Positions 15,589 to 25,249 of a stretch of 37,681 bases of DNA are shown one piece after another. Each line of letters begins with the position of its first letter. The first letter of the stretch is position 1. This DNA comes from Roseovarius sp. A-2 (lineage in GTDB: Bacteria; Pseudomonadota; Alphaproteobacteria; Rhodobacterales; Rhodobacteraceae). Location of the stretch: NCBI RefSeq assembly GCF_002072155.1, contig NZ_BDIY01000027.1, forward strand, positions 1 through 37,681. Direction: 5' to 3'. The notes under the pieces were generated by a model. That model was not told the origin of the DNA. It ran no database searches and worked only from the letters and a program-made list of their open reading frames with translations. Position numbers and translations under genes: made by a program.

Positions 15589-16614
15589 TCACCGCCCCGC
15601 GAGCATCGCCAACCGGATAAGCGCGCGTTCCATCAGGGCCATCTCCGGGGCCCGCTGCGCCGCCGAGCGCAGTTGCAGGTCGGTGTCGGTGAGGATCGTC
15701 AGCCCCTGTTGCAGCTTCTCTGCCCCCCAGCCCTGCGCCTGCCTCAGCATCCGGTCGCGGCGCGGGCCAAAGACCGGCGGGCGCATGCGGGCGATGCCCT
15801 GCGCCGCCCCGCCGGGATCGGAGGCGGCGGTGTAAAGCCCCCTAAAATGCCGGGTCGCGCCGATGCACAGCCCCACCGGCTGCACCCCCTGCGCCTTCAG
15901 CCGCCGCAGCACCGGGCCGATCTCGCCCGAGCGCCCCTCGGCCACGATATTGAGGATGTCGTCGAGATCAGCCTCGGTCGAGGCGGGCGCGCAGGCGGCG
16001 ATATCTTCGGCCGACAGCGCGCCGTCCTCGCCCAGCTTGTAGAGCGCCAGCTTCTCCATCGTCTGCCGGAAATCCCCGGGGTCGAGATCGCGGGCGAGCG
16101 CCGTGAGGTCATTCATCACCGGCCCGGGAATGTCGCGCAGACCGGCCTCTCCCAGCACCCGCTCGATCTCTTCTCGCGAGGGCGGTTCGTCATAAATTCC
16201 GACGGCATAGGCATTGGGGTGCGCCTCGAACGCCTTGCGGATCTTCGAGGTGGCCTTGAGTTGGCCTGCGGTGACGATGATCTGCGCATCGCCCTCCTGC
16301 CAGTCGCTCAGCGCGGCCAAAATCGCATCTGCCGCAGCGTCATTAGCGTCCTCGACAAAGGCCGCGCGCGGCCCCGGAAAGAACCCCTGCGCCTTGACCG
16401 CATCCATCAGCCGCGCGGCATCCTTGCGCAGGTCCCCGCCGGACATCCGGGTCAGGCGCATCTCCTCTTCCGCGTCGGGACCAAGCAGCGCCGCGATCAC
16501 CTGCTGGCGTTTCAGCGCAACCCGCATCGCGTCGGGCCCAAAGATCAACAACCCCGCGCGATGCGCCTCGGGCTTAGCGAAATAACGGGCCGCGTCGCGC
16601 GTGCTCAGCTTCAT
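15589..16614 (-). CDS. holA: DNA polymerase III subunit delta
   Basis: HolA is the clamp-loader wrench that opens the beta sliding clamp. The 341 aa protein begins MKLSTRDAARYFAKPEAHRA, followed by the LLIFGPDAMRVALKRQQVIAAL block, the FFPGPRAAFVEDAND segment, and the C-terminal collar domain with LCIGATRHFRGLYTAAS. These are familiar from alphaproteobacterial HolA and the length is normal. It overlaps the lptE stop by 4 bp and is the last gene of leuS-lptE-holA. Confidence 0.95.
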   Translation of the reverse strand: MKLSTRDAARYFAKPEAHRAGLLIFGPDAMRVALKRQQVIAALLGPDAEEEMRLTRMSGGDLRKDAARLMDAVKAQGFFPGPRAAFVEDANDAAADAILAALSDWQEGDAQIIVTAGQLKATSKIRKAFEAHPNAYAVGIYDEPPSREEIERVLGEAGLRDIPGPVMNDLTALARDLDPGDFRQTMEKLALYKLGEDGALSAEDIAACAPASTEADLDDILNIVAEGRSGEIGPVLRRLKAQGVQPVGLCIGATRHFRGLYTAASDPGGAAQGIARMRPPVFGPRRDRMLRQAQGWGAEKLQQGLTILTDTDLQLRSAAQRAPEMALMERALIRLAMLAGR

Positions 16615-17102
16615 TGCGCCAGATCGGGGGTGGTGGCGATCAGACGGGTCACGAGTTGATCGGCGAGGATGGTCATCAGCCGCACCTCGGCATCGCGTTC
16701 GGCGGCCTGCGTCGCCACCGGGGTTCCCGCCGCGGAAAAGGCGGTGAAGTTCTCGACCACGCCGGTTGTCACGCTCGCTCCGGTCTCCCGGTCGAGCAGC
16801 GCGTAATGCACCCGGCCCAGCATGTTGAACCGCGACGAGACGTTGGTGCGGTCGATGGCGATGGCCTCGGTGGCGAGGGCAATGCGCGGCCGCAACTCGT
16901 AGCGCGCCCCCGAGGCCCGGCCAAGGCGGCTCTCAAGCTCGCGGGTCAGAAGGAAACCCGCGCGCGTGTCCGGTTCGGTCACCTCCACCCGCCCCATGAG
17001 CGCGGTGCCGCTGCCGCCTGGCCCGTAGACCGGCGCAAAGCCGCAGCCTGCCAGCAGGGCCAGCCCCGCGCAGAGCAGGAGGCGGCGGCTATACGACGAC
17101 AT
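16611..17102 (-). CDS. lptE: LPS-assembly lipoprotein LptE
   Basis: This 163 aa outer-membrane lipoprotein plugs LptD and helps insert LPS. The N-terminus is a lipoprotein signal with lipobox LAGC, the modified Cys being residue 20, followed by GFAPVYGPGG, a hallmark of alphaproteobacterial LptE. The remaining alpha-beta domain includes TNVSSRFNMLGRVHYALLDR. It overlaps leuS by 14 bp and holA by 4 bp, the same order seen across the class, which supports the name. Confidence 0.93.
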   Translation of the reverse strand: MSSYSRRLLLCAGLALLAGCGFAPVYGPGGSGTALMGRVEVTEPDTRAGFLLTRELESRLGRASGARYELRPRIALATEAIAIDRTNVSSRFNMLGRVHYALLDRETGASVTTGVVENFTAFSAAGTPVATQAAERDAEVRLMTILADQLVTRLIATTPDLAQ

Positions 17103-19650
17103 TCACAATCCGTCCCGGCACCACGATCACCTTCTTGGGTTGCCCTCCGTTCAGGGCCTTTTGCACAGCTTCATGTGCCAGCGCGGCTTTTTCAACCTCG
17201 GATTTGTCCATATCGGCAGGCAGCGACAGCTCTCCCCGGCGTTTGCCGTTGATCTGGATGGGCAGGATCACCGTCTCGTCGATCAGCATGGCAGGGTCGG
17301 CTTTGGGCCAGGGGGCCTTGGCCACCAGACCCTCACCTCCCAGTCTCGCCCAGACATCCTCGGCCAGATGCGGCGTCATCGGCGACATCAGTTGCGCCAG
17401 CGTGCGCGCGGCAGTGATCTTGGCCGCCTGCCCTGCCTGCGATTTCGCCAGCGTGTTGGTAAAGGCATAGAGCCGCGCGATGGCGGCGTTGAAGCCGAAA
17501 CTGTCAACGCCCTTGGTCACCTCGTCGATGGTCTTGTGCATCTCGCGCAAGAGCGCCTCGTCGGCCTCGGGCGCGGGCTCTGCCGGGCTCTGCGCGATCT
17601 CGGAGGCGATGCGCCAGACGCGGGCAAGGTGGCGATGCGCGGCCTCGGCGCCCGAGGCGGTCCATTCCACGTCCCGCTCAGGCGGGCTGTCGCTCAGGAC
17701 GAACCAACGCGCGGTATCGGCGCCGTATTGGCTGATGATGGTCGAGGGATCGACCACGTTTTTCTTGGATTTCGACATCTTGGCCGAGGGGATGATTTCT
17801 ACCTCCGTGCCGTCGGCCAACCGTCCATCGGCAACCTCTTCGGGCAGATGATAGACAGGGCGGCCCTTCGCATCCCGCGTCTGGTAAATCTCATGCGTCA
17901 CCATGCCTTGCGTGAACAGCGCATCGAATGGCTCTATCGCCTTTTCGGGCAGGTGCCCGCAGATATGCATCGCGCGGGCGAAAAAGCGGGAATAAAGCAG
18001 ATGCAAAATCGCATGCTCGATCCCGCCGATATACTGGTCCACGTTCATCCAGTACTCGGCCTCGGCCATGTCCGTGGGCGTCTCGGCGCGGGGCGCGGTG
18101 AAGCGGGCGTAATACCAGCTCGAATCCACGAAGGTATCCATCGTGTCGGTCTCGCGCCGGGCGGACGCACCACAGGCGGGGCAGGCACACTCACGCCATG
18201 TCGGATGCCGGTCGAGCGGGTTTCCGGGGATAGAGAAATCAATCGGCGTGCCGCCCTCGTCATAGGGCAGTTGCACCGGCAGGTTCTCTTTCTTCTCGGG
18301 CACCACGCCGCAGGCATCGCAATGCACCACCGGAATGGGACAGCCCCAATAGCGTTGTCGGCTGAGGCCCCAATCGCGCAGGCGAAACTTGGTCACACCC
18401 TGCCCCACGCCATTGGCTTCACAGAAATCAATCGCCGCCTCGACACCTGCGTCGCCGGTCTGCTCTTCGTCGCCCGCCACCAGCCGCGTGTAGCGCACGC
18501 GCTCGGATTTCAGCGGCACGTAAGGCGCGGCTTCGATGTCGTGTTCGGCGTCAAGCGGCAGAAAGGTGTCGATGATCGGCAGGTCGTATTTGCGCGCGAA
18601 ATCATGGTCGCGCTGATCGTGGCCGGGACACCCAAAGATCGCGCCAGTGCCGTAATCCATCAGGATGAAATTGGCGATATAGACCGGCAGATCCCAGGCC
18701 GTGTCGAACGGATGGCGGCAGGTCAGGCCGGTGTCGAACCCGAGCTTTTCGGCCTTCTCGATGGCCTCGGCGGTGGTGCCGCCCTTGCGCGCCTCGGCGC
18801 AGAACGCCGCCACATCCTCGCGCTCACGCTCCAATTGGCGCGCCAGCGGGTGATCGGGCGATATGCCGATAAAGGACGCGCCCATCAGCGTGTCGGGGCG
18901 TGTCGTATAGACCTCCACCCGGTCATGCCCGTCAGGCCCGTCATTCAGGCCAAAGGCGAATTGCAGCCCGCGCGACTTGCCGATCCAGTTTTCCTGCATC
19001 GTCCGCACCTTGGCGGGCCAGTCGTCGAGGCTGTCCAAAGCCTCCAACAACTCCTCGGAAAAATCCGAGATACGGAAGAACCATTGCGTCAATTCGCGCC
19101 GCTCCACCTCGGCACCAGAGCGCCAGCCCTTGCCGTCTATCACCTGCTCGTTGGCGAGCACGGTCATATCGACCGGGTCCCAGTTCACCACGGCGTTCTT
19201 GCGGTAAACCAAGCCTTTTTCGAGGAAATCCAGAAACAGCGCCTGTTGCTGGCCGTAATATTCCGGGTCGCAGGTGGCGAATTCCCGGCTCCAGTCGATG
19301 CTGAGGCCCAGGGGCTTCATCTGGTCACGCATGGTGGCGATATTGGCGTAGGTCCAGTCCTTGGGGTGGCCCCCGCTCGCCATAGCCGCATTCTCGGCGG
19401 GCATGCCGAACGCGTCCCATCCCATCGGGTGCAGCACGTTATGGCCGGTCGACAGCTTGTAGCGCGCCACCACGTCACCCATCGTGTAATTGCGCACATG
19501 GCCCATATGGATGCGCCCCGACGGATAGGGGAACATTTCCAGCACGTAATATTTCGGCCTGGCCTCATCCCGGCGGGCGCGGAAGATCTCGGCCTCCTGC
19601 CACGCCTGTTGCCATTTCGCTTCGATTTCCGCCGGTGCATAGCGCGACAT
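17089..19650 (-). CDS. leuS: Leucyl-tRNA synthetase
   Basis: This class I synthetase charges tRNA-Leu. The 853 aa chain starts MSRYAPAEIEAKWQQAWQEA; an in-frame extension to 19731 is not conserved. The HIGH-type motif HMGH is at residues 48-51 inside YPSGRIHMGHVRNYT, and KMSKS is at 624-628. The CP1 editing domain (TTRPDTLMGASFI and GTGAIFGCPGHDQRD) is complete, so mischarged tRNA can be cleared. The zinc-type Cys pairs (CDAC, CPAC) are present. It is first in leuS-lptE-holA and divergent from the glycosyltransferase at 19802. Confidence 0.98.
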   Translation of the reverse strand: MSRYAPAEIEAKWQQAWQEAEIFRARRDEARPKYYVLEMFPYPSGRIHMGHVRNYTMGDVVARYKLSTGHNVLHPMGWDAFGMPAENAAMASGGHPKDWTYANIATMRDQMKPLGLSIDWSREFATCDPEYYGQQQALFLDFLEKGLVYRKNAVVNWDPVDMTVLANEQVIDGKGWRSGAEVERRELTQWFFRISDFSEELLEALDSLDDWPAKVRTMQENWIGKSRGLQFAFGLNDGPDGHDRVEVYTTRPDTLMGASFIGISPDHPLARQLEREREDVAAFCAEARKGGTTAEAIEKAEKLGFDTGLTCRHPFDTAWDLPVYIANFILMDYGTGAIFGCPGHDQRDHDFARKYDLPIIDTFLPLDAEHDIEAAPYVPLKSERVRYTRLVAGDEEQTGDAGVEAAIDFCEANGVGQGVTKFRLRDWGLSRQRYWGCPIPVVHCDACGVVPEKKENLPVQLPYDEGGTPIDFSIPGNPLDRHPTWRECACPACGASARRETDTMDTFVDSSWYYARFTAPRAETPTDMAEAEYWMNVDQYIGGIEHAILHLLYSRFFARAMHICGHLPEKAIEPFDALFTQGMVTHEIYQTRDAKGRPVYHLPEEVADGRLADGTEVEIIPSAKMSKSKKNVVDPSTIISQYGADTARWFVLSDSPPERDVEWTASGAEAAHRHLARVWRIASEIAQSPAEPAPEADEALLREMHKTIDEVTKGVDSFGFNAAIARLYAFTNTLAKSQAGQAAKITAARTLAQLMSPMTPHLAEDVWARLGGEGLVAKAPWPKADPAMLIDETVILPIQINGKRRGELSLPADMDKSEVEKAALAHEAVQKALNGGQPKKVIVVPGRIVNVVV

Positions 19651-19801
19651 GGGCCGGGCCTCTCTTGCTCTGTCAGTTGTTGGAACGGGTGATAGGCGCT
19701 TGTGTGGGGCGGGTCCAGACTCCGCCAACAAAAATGCAGGGCTTTGCGGGGCTGGCCCGGCGTGACTATAAGCCTGTCAGGGCCACAAGACGGGCATATC
19801 C

Positions 19802-21046
19802 ATGAAGATCCTTTTCATCCATCAGAATTTCCCCGGCCAGTACAAGCATCTGGCCCCGCTTCTCGCCCGACAGGGGCATCATTGCGTGGCGCTGACGCTG
19901 CGGGTGAAGAAGGCCACAACCTGGCAGGGGGTGCGCGTGATCCCCTATGGCCTGCCCAAGCGCGAGGGGCAGAAGCTGCACCCCTGGCTGGTCGATCTCG
20001 ATACCAAGGTGACGCGCGGCGAGGCGTGCTATCACGCGGCCTGCGCCTTGCGGGACAAGGGATATGTGCCCGATCTCATTCTCGCGCATCCCGGCTGGGG
20101 CGAATCGCTTTTCCTGCGCGATGTCTGGCCCGCGGCGCGTATGGGGCTCTATTGCGAGCTCTATCACCTCGCCGGCTGGCCGCATCTCAACTTCGATCCG
20201 GAGTTCGCCAGCAAGACGCCCGAGACCGAGGCCCTGCGCATCCGGATGAAGAATCTCAACAACCACCTGCATTTCGAGCAGGGACATGCCGGGATCAGCC
20301 CGACCCGGTTTCAGGCCGACACCTTTCCGCAGCCGTTCCGCGACCGCATCACCGTCAGCCATGACGGCATTGACACGCTCACCGCCTGCCCCCTGCCCGA
20401 TGTCCAGCTGGAGGTGGAGGGCGCAGGAACGCTCAGCCGCGACGACGAGGTGATCACCTTCGTAAACCGCAACCTCGAGCCCTATCGCGGTTACCACGTC
20501 TTCATGCGCGCGCTGCCGCGCCTGCTGCGCGAACGGCCTAGTGCCACGGTGCTGATCGTCGGCGGTGACGAGGTGAGCTATGGCGCGCGCCCCCCGAGCG
20601 GGGAGACCTGGAAGCAGATCTTCATCGACGAGGTGCGCGGGCAGATCCCCGATGCGGACTGGGCGCGCGTGCATTTCCTTGGGCGCATCCCCTATGACCG
20701 CTTTCTGCGCCTGTTGCAGGTCAGCCGCGTGCATGTCTACCTGACCTATCCGTTCGTGCTCAGCTGGTCACTGATGGAGGCGATGAGTTGTGGCGCGGCC
20801 ATCGTGGCGGGCGATACCGAGCCGGTGCGCGAGGTCATCACCCATGACGAAACCGGGCGGCTGGTGGATTTCTTCGACGGCGATGCGCTGGTAAACGAGA
20901 TCTGCGCGCTGCTTGAGGACGATGGCGCGCGACGACGTTTGGGACAGACCGCCCGCGATCGGATCCGCGCGCGTTATGATCTGCAAACCATCTGCCTGCC
21001 GCGTCAGGTGGCGTGGGTGCGTGAGGTGGCGGCGGCGACGGCATGA
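19802..21046 (+). CDS. GT4-family glycosyltransferase
   Basis: This 414 aa GT-B glycosyltransferase opens MKILFIHQNFPGQYKHLAPL, the start of the family-4 group N-terminal acceptor domain. A C-terminal group-1 donor domain follows with FVNRNLEPYRGYHVFMRALP and a retaining-enzyme EX7E-like region within SWSLMEAMSCGAAIVAGDTE. There is no signal peptide. It probably adds a sugar to a surface glycan; the acceptor and donor are unknown. It stands alone, divergent from leuS and convergent with the YggS gene. Confidence 0.92.
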   Translation: MKILFIHQNFPGQYKHLAPLLARQGHHCVALTLRVKKATTWQGVRVIPYGLPKREGQKLHPWLVDLDTKVTRGEACYHAACALRDKGYVPDLILAHPGWGESLFLRDVWPAARMGLYCELYHLAGWPHLNFDPEFASKTPETEALRIRMKNLNNHLHFEQGHAGISPTRFQADTFPQPFRDRITVSHDGIDTLTACPLPDVQLEVEGAGTLSRDDEVITFVNRNLEPYRGYHVFMRALPRLLRERPSATVLIVGGDEVSYGARPPSGETWKQIFIDEVRGQIPDADWARVHFLGRIPYDRFLRLLQVSRVHVYLTYPFVLSWSLMEAMSCGAAIVAGDTEPVREVITHDETGRLVDFFDGDALVNEICALLEDDGARRRLGQTARDRIRARYDLQTICLPRQVAWVREVAAATA

Positions 21047-21176
21047 CGCGCGTGCCGGACGCTGGTTTGCACCTGTTCCATTATTCCAACTCTTTGTGGG
21101 GACTGTCGTAAAGGAAAGCTCTGGCCTTGAGCCGACCTTGGTTCGACAGACCCGGCGCGGAACAAGGCCGGAGGCC

Positions 21177-21222
21177 GCCGCGCCATCGCCAGGCCACCCC
21201 CACGGACTGGCAATGGCGCGGC
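21177..21222. terminator. Long hairpin between convergent genes, possible bidirectional terminator
   Basis: A 16-base arm GCCGCGCCATCGCCAG (21177-21192) pairs with 21207-21222 with one G-T/A-C mismatch across a 14-base loop. It lies between the ends of the glycosyltransferase (21046) and the yggS-like gene (21283). No T-run flanks it, so intrinsic termination is uncertain. The rest of 21047-21282 shows no gene. Confidence 0.5.
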
Positions 21223-21282
21223 TCACAGCAACGACAGCTTCAGGCCAGAACCATCACCACGCCCCCTTGCCGATAACGCCGG

Positions 21283-21936
21283 TTACCCGTAATCGCGTTC
21301 TCCGAAAATCGCCGACCCGACCCGCACATGCGTCGCACCAAGCGCGATCGCCTGTTCGAAGTCGCCGCTCATCCCCATCGACAGCCCGTCGAGCCCGTTG
21401 CGCGCCGCCATCTTCGCCAGAAGCGCGAAATGCAGGCTCGGCTCTTCATCCACCGGCGGGATACACATCAGGCCACGCACCGGCAGGTCGAGCGCCCGGC
21501 ACTCGGCCACGAAATCATCCGTATCGGCAGGCAGGATCCCCGCCTTTTGCGGCTCCTCGCCGGTATTGACCTGAATGAAGAGTTCTGGACAGGTGCCTGC
21601 CTCCTGCGCCAGCGACGCCAGAGTCCTCGCCAGCTTCGGGCGGTCGACCGAGTGAATCGCCTGAAACAGTCCCATCGCCTGCCTCGCCTTGTTGGTCTGC
21701 AAGGGCCCGATCAGATGCAGTGCGATCCCCTCGAACCGCTCGCGAAAGCCCGGCCATTTGCCAGCCGCTTCCTGCACCCGATTCTCGCCGAACACCCGGT
21801 GGCCTTCCCGCAGCACGGCCTCGACCCGCGCGTCCGGCTGCACCTTGGAGACGGCGATCAGTTCCACGCTCTCAGGCGCGCGCCCGGCCTCCTCGGTAGC
21901 CCTACGCACGCGCGCGTTGATTTCCTTCAGCCCCAT
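21283..21936 (-). CDS. YggS/PLPBP-family pyridoxal phosphate homeostasis protein
   Basis: This 217 aa single-domain PLP-binding barrel belongs to a family that buffers intracellular pyridoxal phosphate and affects amino-acid balance. The PLP lysine is Lys31 in VELIAVSKVQPDARV; FGENRVQEAAGKWPG and LSMGMSGDFEQAIALGATHV are also conserved, the latter being the phosphate-binding turn. GGAGG sits 7 bases before the chosen ATG at 21934-21936; the frame is open further up to 22263 without homology. It is divergent from the DUF3576 gene. Confidence 0.95.
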   Translation of the reverse strand: MGLKEINARVRRATEEAGRAPESVELIAVSKVQPDARVEAVLREGHRVFGENRVQEAAGKWPGFRERFEGIALHLIGPLQTNKARQAMGLFQAIHSVDRPKLARTLASLAQEAGTCPELFIQVNTGEEPQKAGILPADTDDFVAECRALDLPVRGLMCIPPVDEEPSLHFALLAKMAARNGLDGLSMGMSGDFEQAIALGATHVRVGSAIFGERDYG

Positions 21937-22081
21937 GAACAACCTCCTGTGCGGTACCTTGCTGGTGACATGCCACAGCCGCAGCGGCTCGCACAAGCGT
22001 GCAAGGACTCTGTGCATCGCAAACGGCTTGCCCCGGTGGCCGGGCTTGGATAGTAGGGGGGAAACAAGTCCGGACGGTATC

Positions 22082-22552
22082 ATGACCTTTTCGCGCATCA
22101 GATCGGCCAGCCTCATGGTGGCGTGCCTCGCCCTTCTTGCCGCCTGCGAGAATGCCACCCTCGATAACGAGGCGATGCGCGTCAAGGGCGGGCGCGAACG
22201 CGAGGTCGCACCCGGAGACGGATCACTATTGGACCTCTTCCGCGGTCCTGGCGATACCGTCAAGGTAAACCGCTTCCTCTGGACCGCCTCGCTTCAGGTT
22301 CTCGACTTTCTGCCCGTCGAGGCCGCCGATCCTTTCACCGGCGTGATCACCACGGGCTTTGGCACGCCGCCAGGCGGCGGTCAGGCCTACCGGGCGACGG
22401 TGCTCATCAGCGACCCTGCACTCGACGCGCGCGCGCTCAACGTGGCTCTGCAATCGCGCAGCGGCCCTGTCGACGCGGCCACCGAGCGCGCCGTCGAGGA
22501 TGCCATCCTCAATCGCGCACGGCAGCTGCGCATTCAGGCCGCCCGATTCTGA
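22082..22552 (+). CDS. DUF3576 lipoprotein
   Basis: This 156 aa exported protein starts MTFSRIRSASLMVACLALLA with lipobox LAAC, the modified Cys being residue 22. A DUF3576 domain follows (LWTASLQVLDFLPVEAADPF, then GVITTGFGTPPGGGQAYRAT). It is widespread in alphaproteobacteria and its role is unknown, though it is presumed envelope-associated. The 3' end overlaps the convergent cation-transporter remnant by 19 bp. Confidence 0.9.
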   Translation: MTFSRIRSASLMVACLALLAACENATLDNEAMRVKGGREREVAPGDGSLLDLFRGPGDTVKVNRFLWTASLQVLDFLPVEAADPFTGVITTGFGTPPGGGQAYRATVLISDPALDARALNVALQSRSGPVDAATERAVEDAILNRARQLRIQAARF

Positions 22553-22791
22553 GCCTGCTCGGCGGCCCCGCGCCGTTCTTGCCCCGATTGTCGGATGATC
22601 TGACCCGATGAATTAACGAAGAGCCCCGCCATGATCCCGGCCACGATCAGGTCGGGCCAGCCAGAGACCGCCCCCCAGACCCCAAGGGCCGCCAGAATCA
22701 CTGCCACAGTCCCGATGGCGGCATTGCGCGAGCACAGCCAGACCGAGCGCACATTGGCATCGCCAAGAAAAGGTATTCTCTGTCCGATGCG
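22534..22791 (-). pseudogene. 3' fragment of a CzcD-type cation efflux (CDF) transporter
   Basis: The frame reads LGDANVRSVWLCSRNAAIGT, then VAVILAALGVWGAVSGWPDL and IVAGIMAGL, which is the last two membrane helices of a cation diffusion facilitator (conserved NVRSVWxCSRNDAIGN; here D is replaced by A). The first four helices and the metal-binding HxxxD are missing, and a stop precedes the fragment at 22792-22794. A separate 58-codon frame starting at about 22867 on the same strand has a possible ribosome site but no recognisable family. Confidence 0.75.
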
Positions 22792-23147
22792 TTAAATATC
22801 CTCGTGCGCTGTTTGTGGAAATATTCCTTATAGCTCTCTCGAACGCGGTTCGCGGTGAGTGCCATCTTGGTCATCGCATCACCTTAGATTCGGAAATCCA
22901 CAGGATTGCCTCGATTGGCTGACCGGCTCGCGATGACGTCACTTTCTGGCTTCACAAGGGAAGGATAAGGCCGCGCCGCGATGTGCACTGCAGATCGCGC
23001 GACAGCGCCGTCTCAGTGCCTAAATCATCAACGGCAAGACAATTACGCCGACTGTCTCAGGGGCGAATGGCGCTGTCGCAATCGGCAGGCCCGAGGCGAG
23101 ACTTTTGGTGGAACCGCAATAGAACAGCGCGGTCCCGTCCGGTGCAT
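22792..23147. other. Gene-poor stretch between transporter remnants
   Basis: No supported gene is seen. An 11-bp perfect inverted repeat (GCGACAGCGCC at 22999-23009 with GGCGCTGTCGC at 23069-23079) brackets 59 bp. It may be structural debris. Confidence 0.4.
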
Positions 23148-23559
23148 TCAGTCAAAAGCTTCTCCCGGTAAAAACCATGATCCCATAGCAAGCGCAAGAA
23201 ACAGGACCACTACGCCCGACATGATGGCCAGATCGGCACCCGACACGCTGGCCCAGAGACCGGAGATCGTACCGGCCGAGAAGGCCGAATAGACGATCAG
23301 CAAGATTGAGCCGCGATCGACTCTCATACACATACTCCAGTGACGGCGGATGAAGGCGTCAGTTCAGCAGCCTGTTACGGATCGCACGGGGGTCGATCTT
23401 GGCGCCGTGGAGGAAGAATAGAAACGCCACGGCCCAGAAGGTCACGTGACCCAGAACATCCGCGACCATTCCCTGTGCCGACAGCAATAGCCCAAAGCCA
23501 ACGGAGGCCAGCAGCAGGAGCATGTAGAGATCGACCCCGATCTTGGAAAGAAAACGCAT
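23148..23559 (-). pseudogene. Internally deleted bile acid:sodium symporter family gene
   Basis: The N-terminus is intact from ATG 23559: MRFLSKIGVDLYMLLLLASV, then FLFFLHGAKIDPRAIRNRLL, stopping at 23359. Immediately beyond, in a shifted frame, comes VDRGSILLIVYSAFSAGTIS, then GLWASVSGADLAIM, which in SBF-like symporters lies in the second half of the protein. Roughly 130-150 residues between the two parts are gone. The last part ends early at FLPGEAFD. The product cannot be a working transporter. Confidence 0.8.
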
Positions 23560-23659
23560 CAAACACCATGAACAAAAGGCGGCGGCCACAAACATGCGAC
23601 CACCACAGGATGGGCAACAAAGACGGCCCGGCGACCAAGAAGGCCGCCGTTCCGTGGAT

Positions 23660-25249
23660 TCAAAAACCGGCGGCTTGCCCATCCTTGCGCGGATCGGATC
23701 CGGCCATGTAGCCACCCTCGGGCAGGCGCGCAATCAGTTGTGCGCCGCCAAAACCGAAGGCATTGTCGGGAGCTTCGACCACAATGCGGTGGCCCAGCTT
23801 GCGCAGGCCGTTGAGCAGGGTCTCGCCCATGCTCGCCTCACAAGCCACATCCAACCCCTCAATAGTGCGCCAGCGCGGCGCGTCGGCGGCGACCTGCACG
23901 TCCTGCTCCCAAAGCTGGGTGCGCAGCAGCAGCTGCAGATGCCCCATCGCCTGAATCGGGCCGCCCATCATCCCGAAAGCCATCAGCGGCGCGCCGTTTT
24001 TCATGGCAAAGCCTGGAATAATGGTGTGGAACGGGCGCTTGCCGCCGGCCACTTGGTTCTGGTGGCCTTTCTCGGTGGTGAAGCCGAAGCCACGGTTCTG
24101 CATCGAGATGCCAGTGCCCGGCACCACCACGCCGGAGCCGAAGCCCGCGTAGTTCGACTGGATGAAGCTGACCATCATGCCATCCGCGTCGGCCGTGCTC
24201 ATCAGCACGGTGCCGCCGCGTTTGGGTGCGCCGGGGCCGAAGTCCTGCGCCTTGTCAGCAGAGATCAGAGCCGCGCGGGACTTGAGGTAGTCGGGGTCGA
24301 GCAGTGCAGTTTCGTCCACCTCGGTCATGTGATCCCGGTCTGCTACGAAAGCGTGCAGATCGGCATAGGCGAGTTTGACGGCCTCGATCTGCAGGTGAAT
24401 GGCAGCGAGGTCATCCGGCCCGTCGTCGCGGATGTCGGTGTGGTGCAACATGCCAAGCGCCATCAGCGCGGCGATGCCCTGCCCGTTCGGCGGAATCTCA
24501 TGCAGTTCCATATCGTCGAAGGACTGCGAGACGGTGCCGCACCAGTCTAGCGTATGCGCGGCGAGATCCTCGGTGGTCATCGCGCCGCCGTTGGCCTTGG
24601 CGAAGGCGGCGATCTCCTCGGCCAATTCGCCCTCGTAGAAGGCGCGGCCCTTGGTTTCGGCAATCAGGCGCAGGGTGCGCGCGGCACCGGGGTTGCGGAA
24701 ACGCTCGCCCGCTTTGGGCGCGCGGCCGTTCGGCATGAATGTCTCGGCAAAGCCGGGCTGATTTCCCAGTATCTCGGCCCCTTTGGCCCAGAGCCGCGCG
24801 ATCACGGGCGAGACGATGAACCCGTCTTCGGCATAGCGGATTGCGGGCGCCAGCACCGTGGCGAGGCCGAGTTTGCCGAATTTCTCTGACAGTTCGACCC
24901 AGGCGCTGACGGCGCCTGGCACAGTGACGCTGTCCCAGCCGTATTGGACCATGCCGTCGGGGAAGCGTTCAGGCGACCATGCGGCAGGCGCGCGGCCCGA
25001 AGCGTTCAGCCCGTGCAGCTTCACGCCGTCCCACAGGATACAGAAGGCATCGGAGCCGAGACCGTTGCCCGTGGGCTCGACGATCGTCAGCGCCGCAGCG
25101 GTGGCAATCGCGGCGTCAACGGCGTTGCCGCCCTGCTGCATGATCGTCAGACCGGCCTGTGTGGCCAGAGGCTGTGAGGTAGCGACGACGTTCTCGGCCA
25201 AGACAGGCGAACGGCGGGACGGGTAGACGGGATCATGACGCAGACGCAT
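23660..25249 (-). CDS. Gamma-glutamyltransferase-family Ntn hydrolase (cytoplasmic, oxamate-amidohydrolase-like)
   Basis: This 529 aa member of the GGT superfamily is made as a proenzyme that self-cleaves before a catalytic threonine. By eye the threonine is Thr347 in KRGGTVLMSTADADG, aligned with the TTHYSVVD of true GGTs, and the oxyanion/lid block GSGVVVPGTGISMQNRG follows. The substrate arginine equivalent is Arg86 in NASGRAP. The start MRLRHDPVYPSRRSPV has no signal peptide, unlike periplasmic GGT, and the length matches HpxW-type oxamate amidohydrolases (about 528 aa). It overlaps tctA by 17 bp, so it probably acts on the imported substrate. The substrate itself is unknown. Confidence 0.85.
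   Translation of the reverse strand: MRLRHDPVYPSRRSPVLAENVVATSQPLATQAGLTIMQQGGNAVDAAIATAAALTIVEPTGNGLGSDAFCILWDGVKLHGLNASGRAPAAWSPERFPDGMVQYGWDSVTVPGAVSAWVELSEKFGKLGLATVLAPAIRYAEDGFIVSPVIARLWAKGAEILGNQPGFAETFMPNGRAPKAGERFRNPGAARTLRLIAETKGRAFYEGELAEEIAAFAKANGGAMTTEDLAAHTLDWCGTVSQSFDDMELHEIPPNGQGIAALMALGMLHHTDIRDDGPDDLAAIHLQIEAVKLAYADLHAFVADRDHMTEVDETALLDPDYLKSRAALISADKAQDFGPGAPKRGGTVLMSTADADGMMVSFIQSNYAGFGSGVVVPGTGISMQNRGFGFTTEKGHQNQVAGGKRPFHTIIPGFAMKNGAPLMAFGMMGGPIQAMGHLQLLLRTQLWEQDVQVAADAPRWRTIEGLDVACEASMGETLLNGLRKLGHRIVVEAPDNAFGFGGAQLIARLPEGGYMAGSDPRKDGQAAGF

Noticed and set aside
17140..19692. Plus-strand open frame of 850 codons opposite leuS
   Set aside because: It mirrors leuS codon bias and has no recognisable domain.
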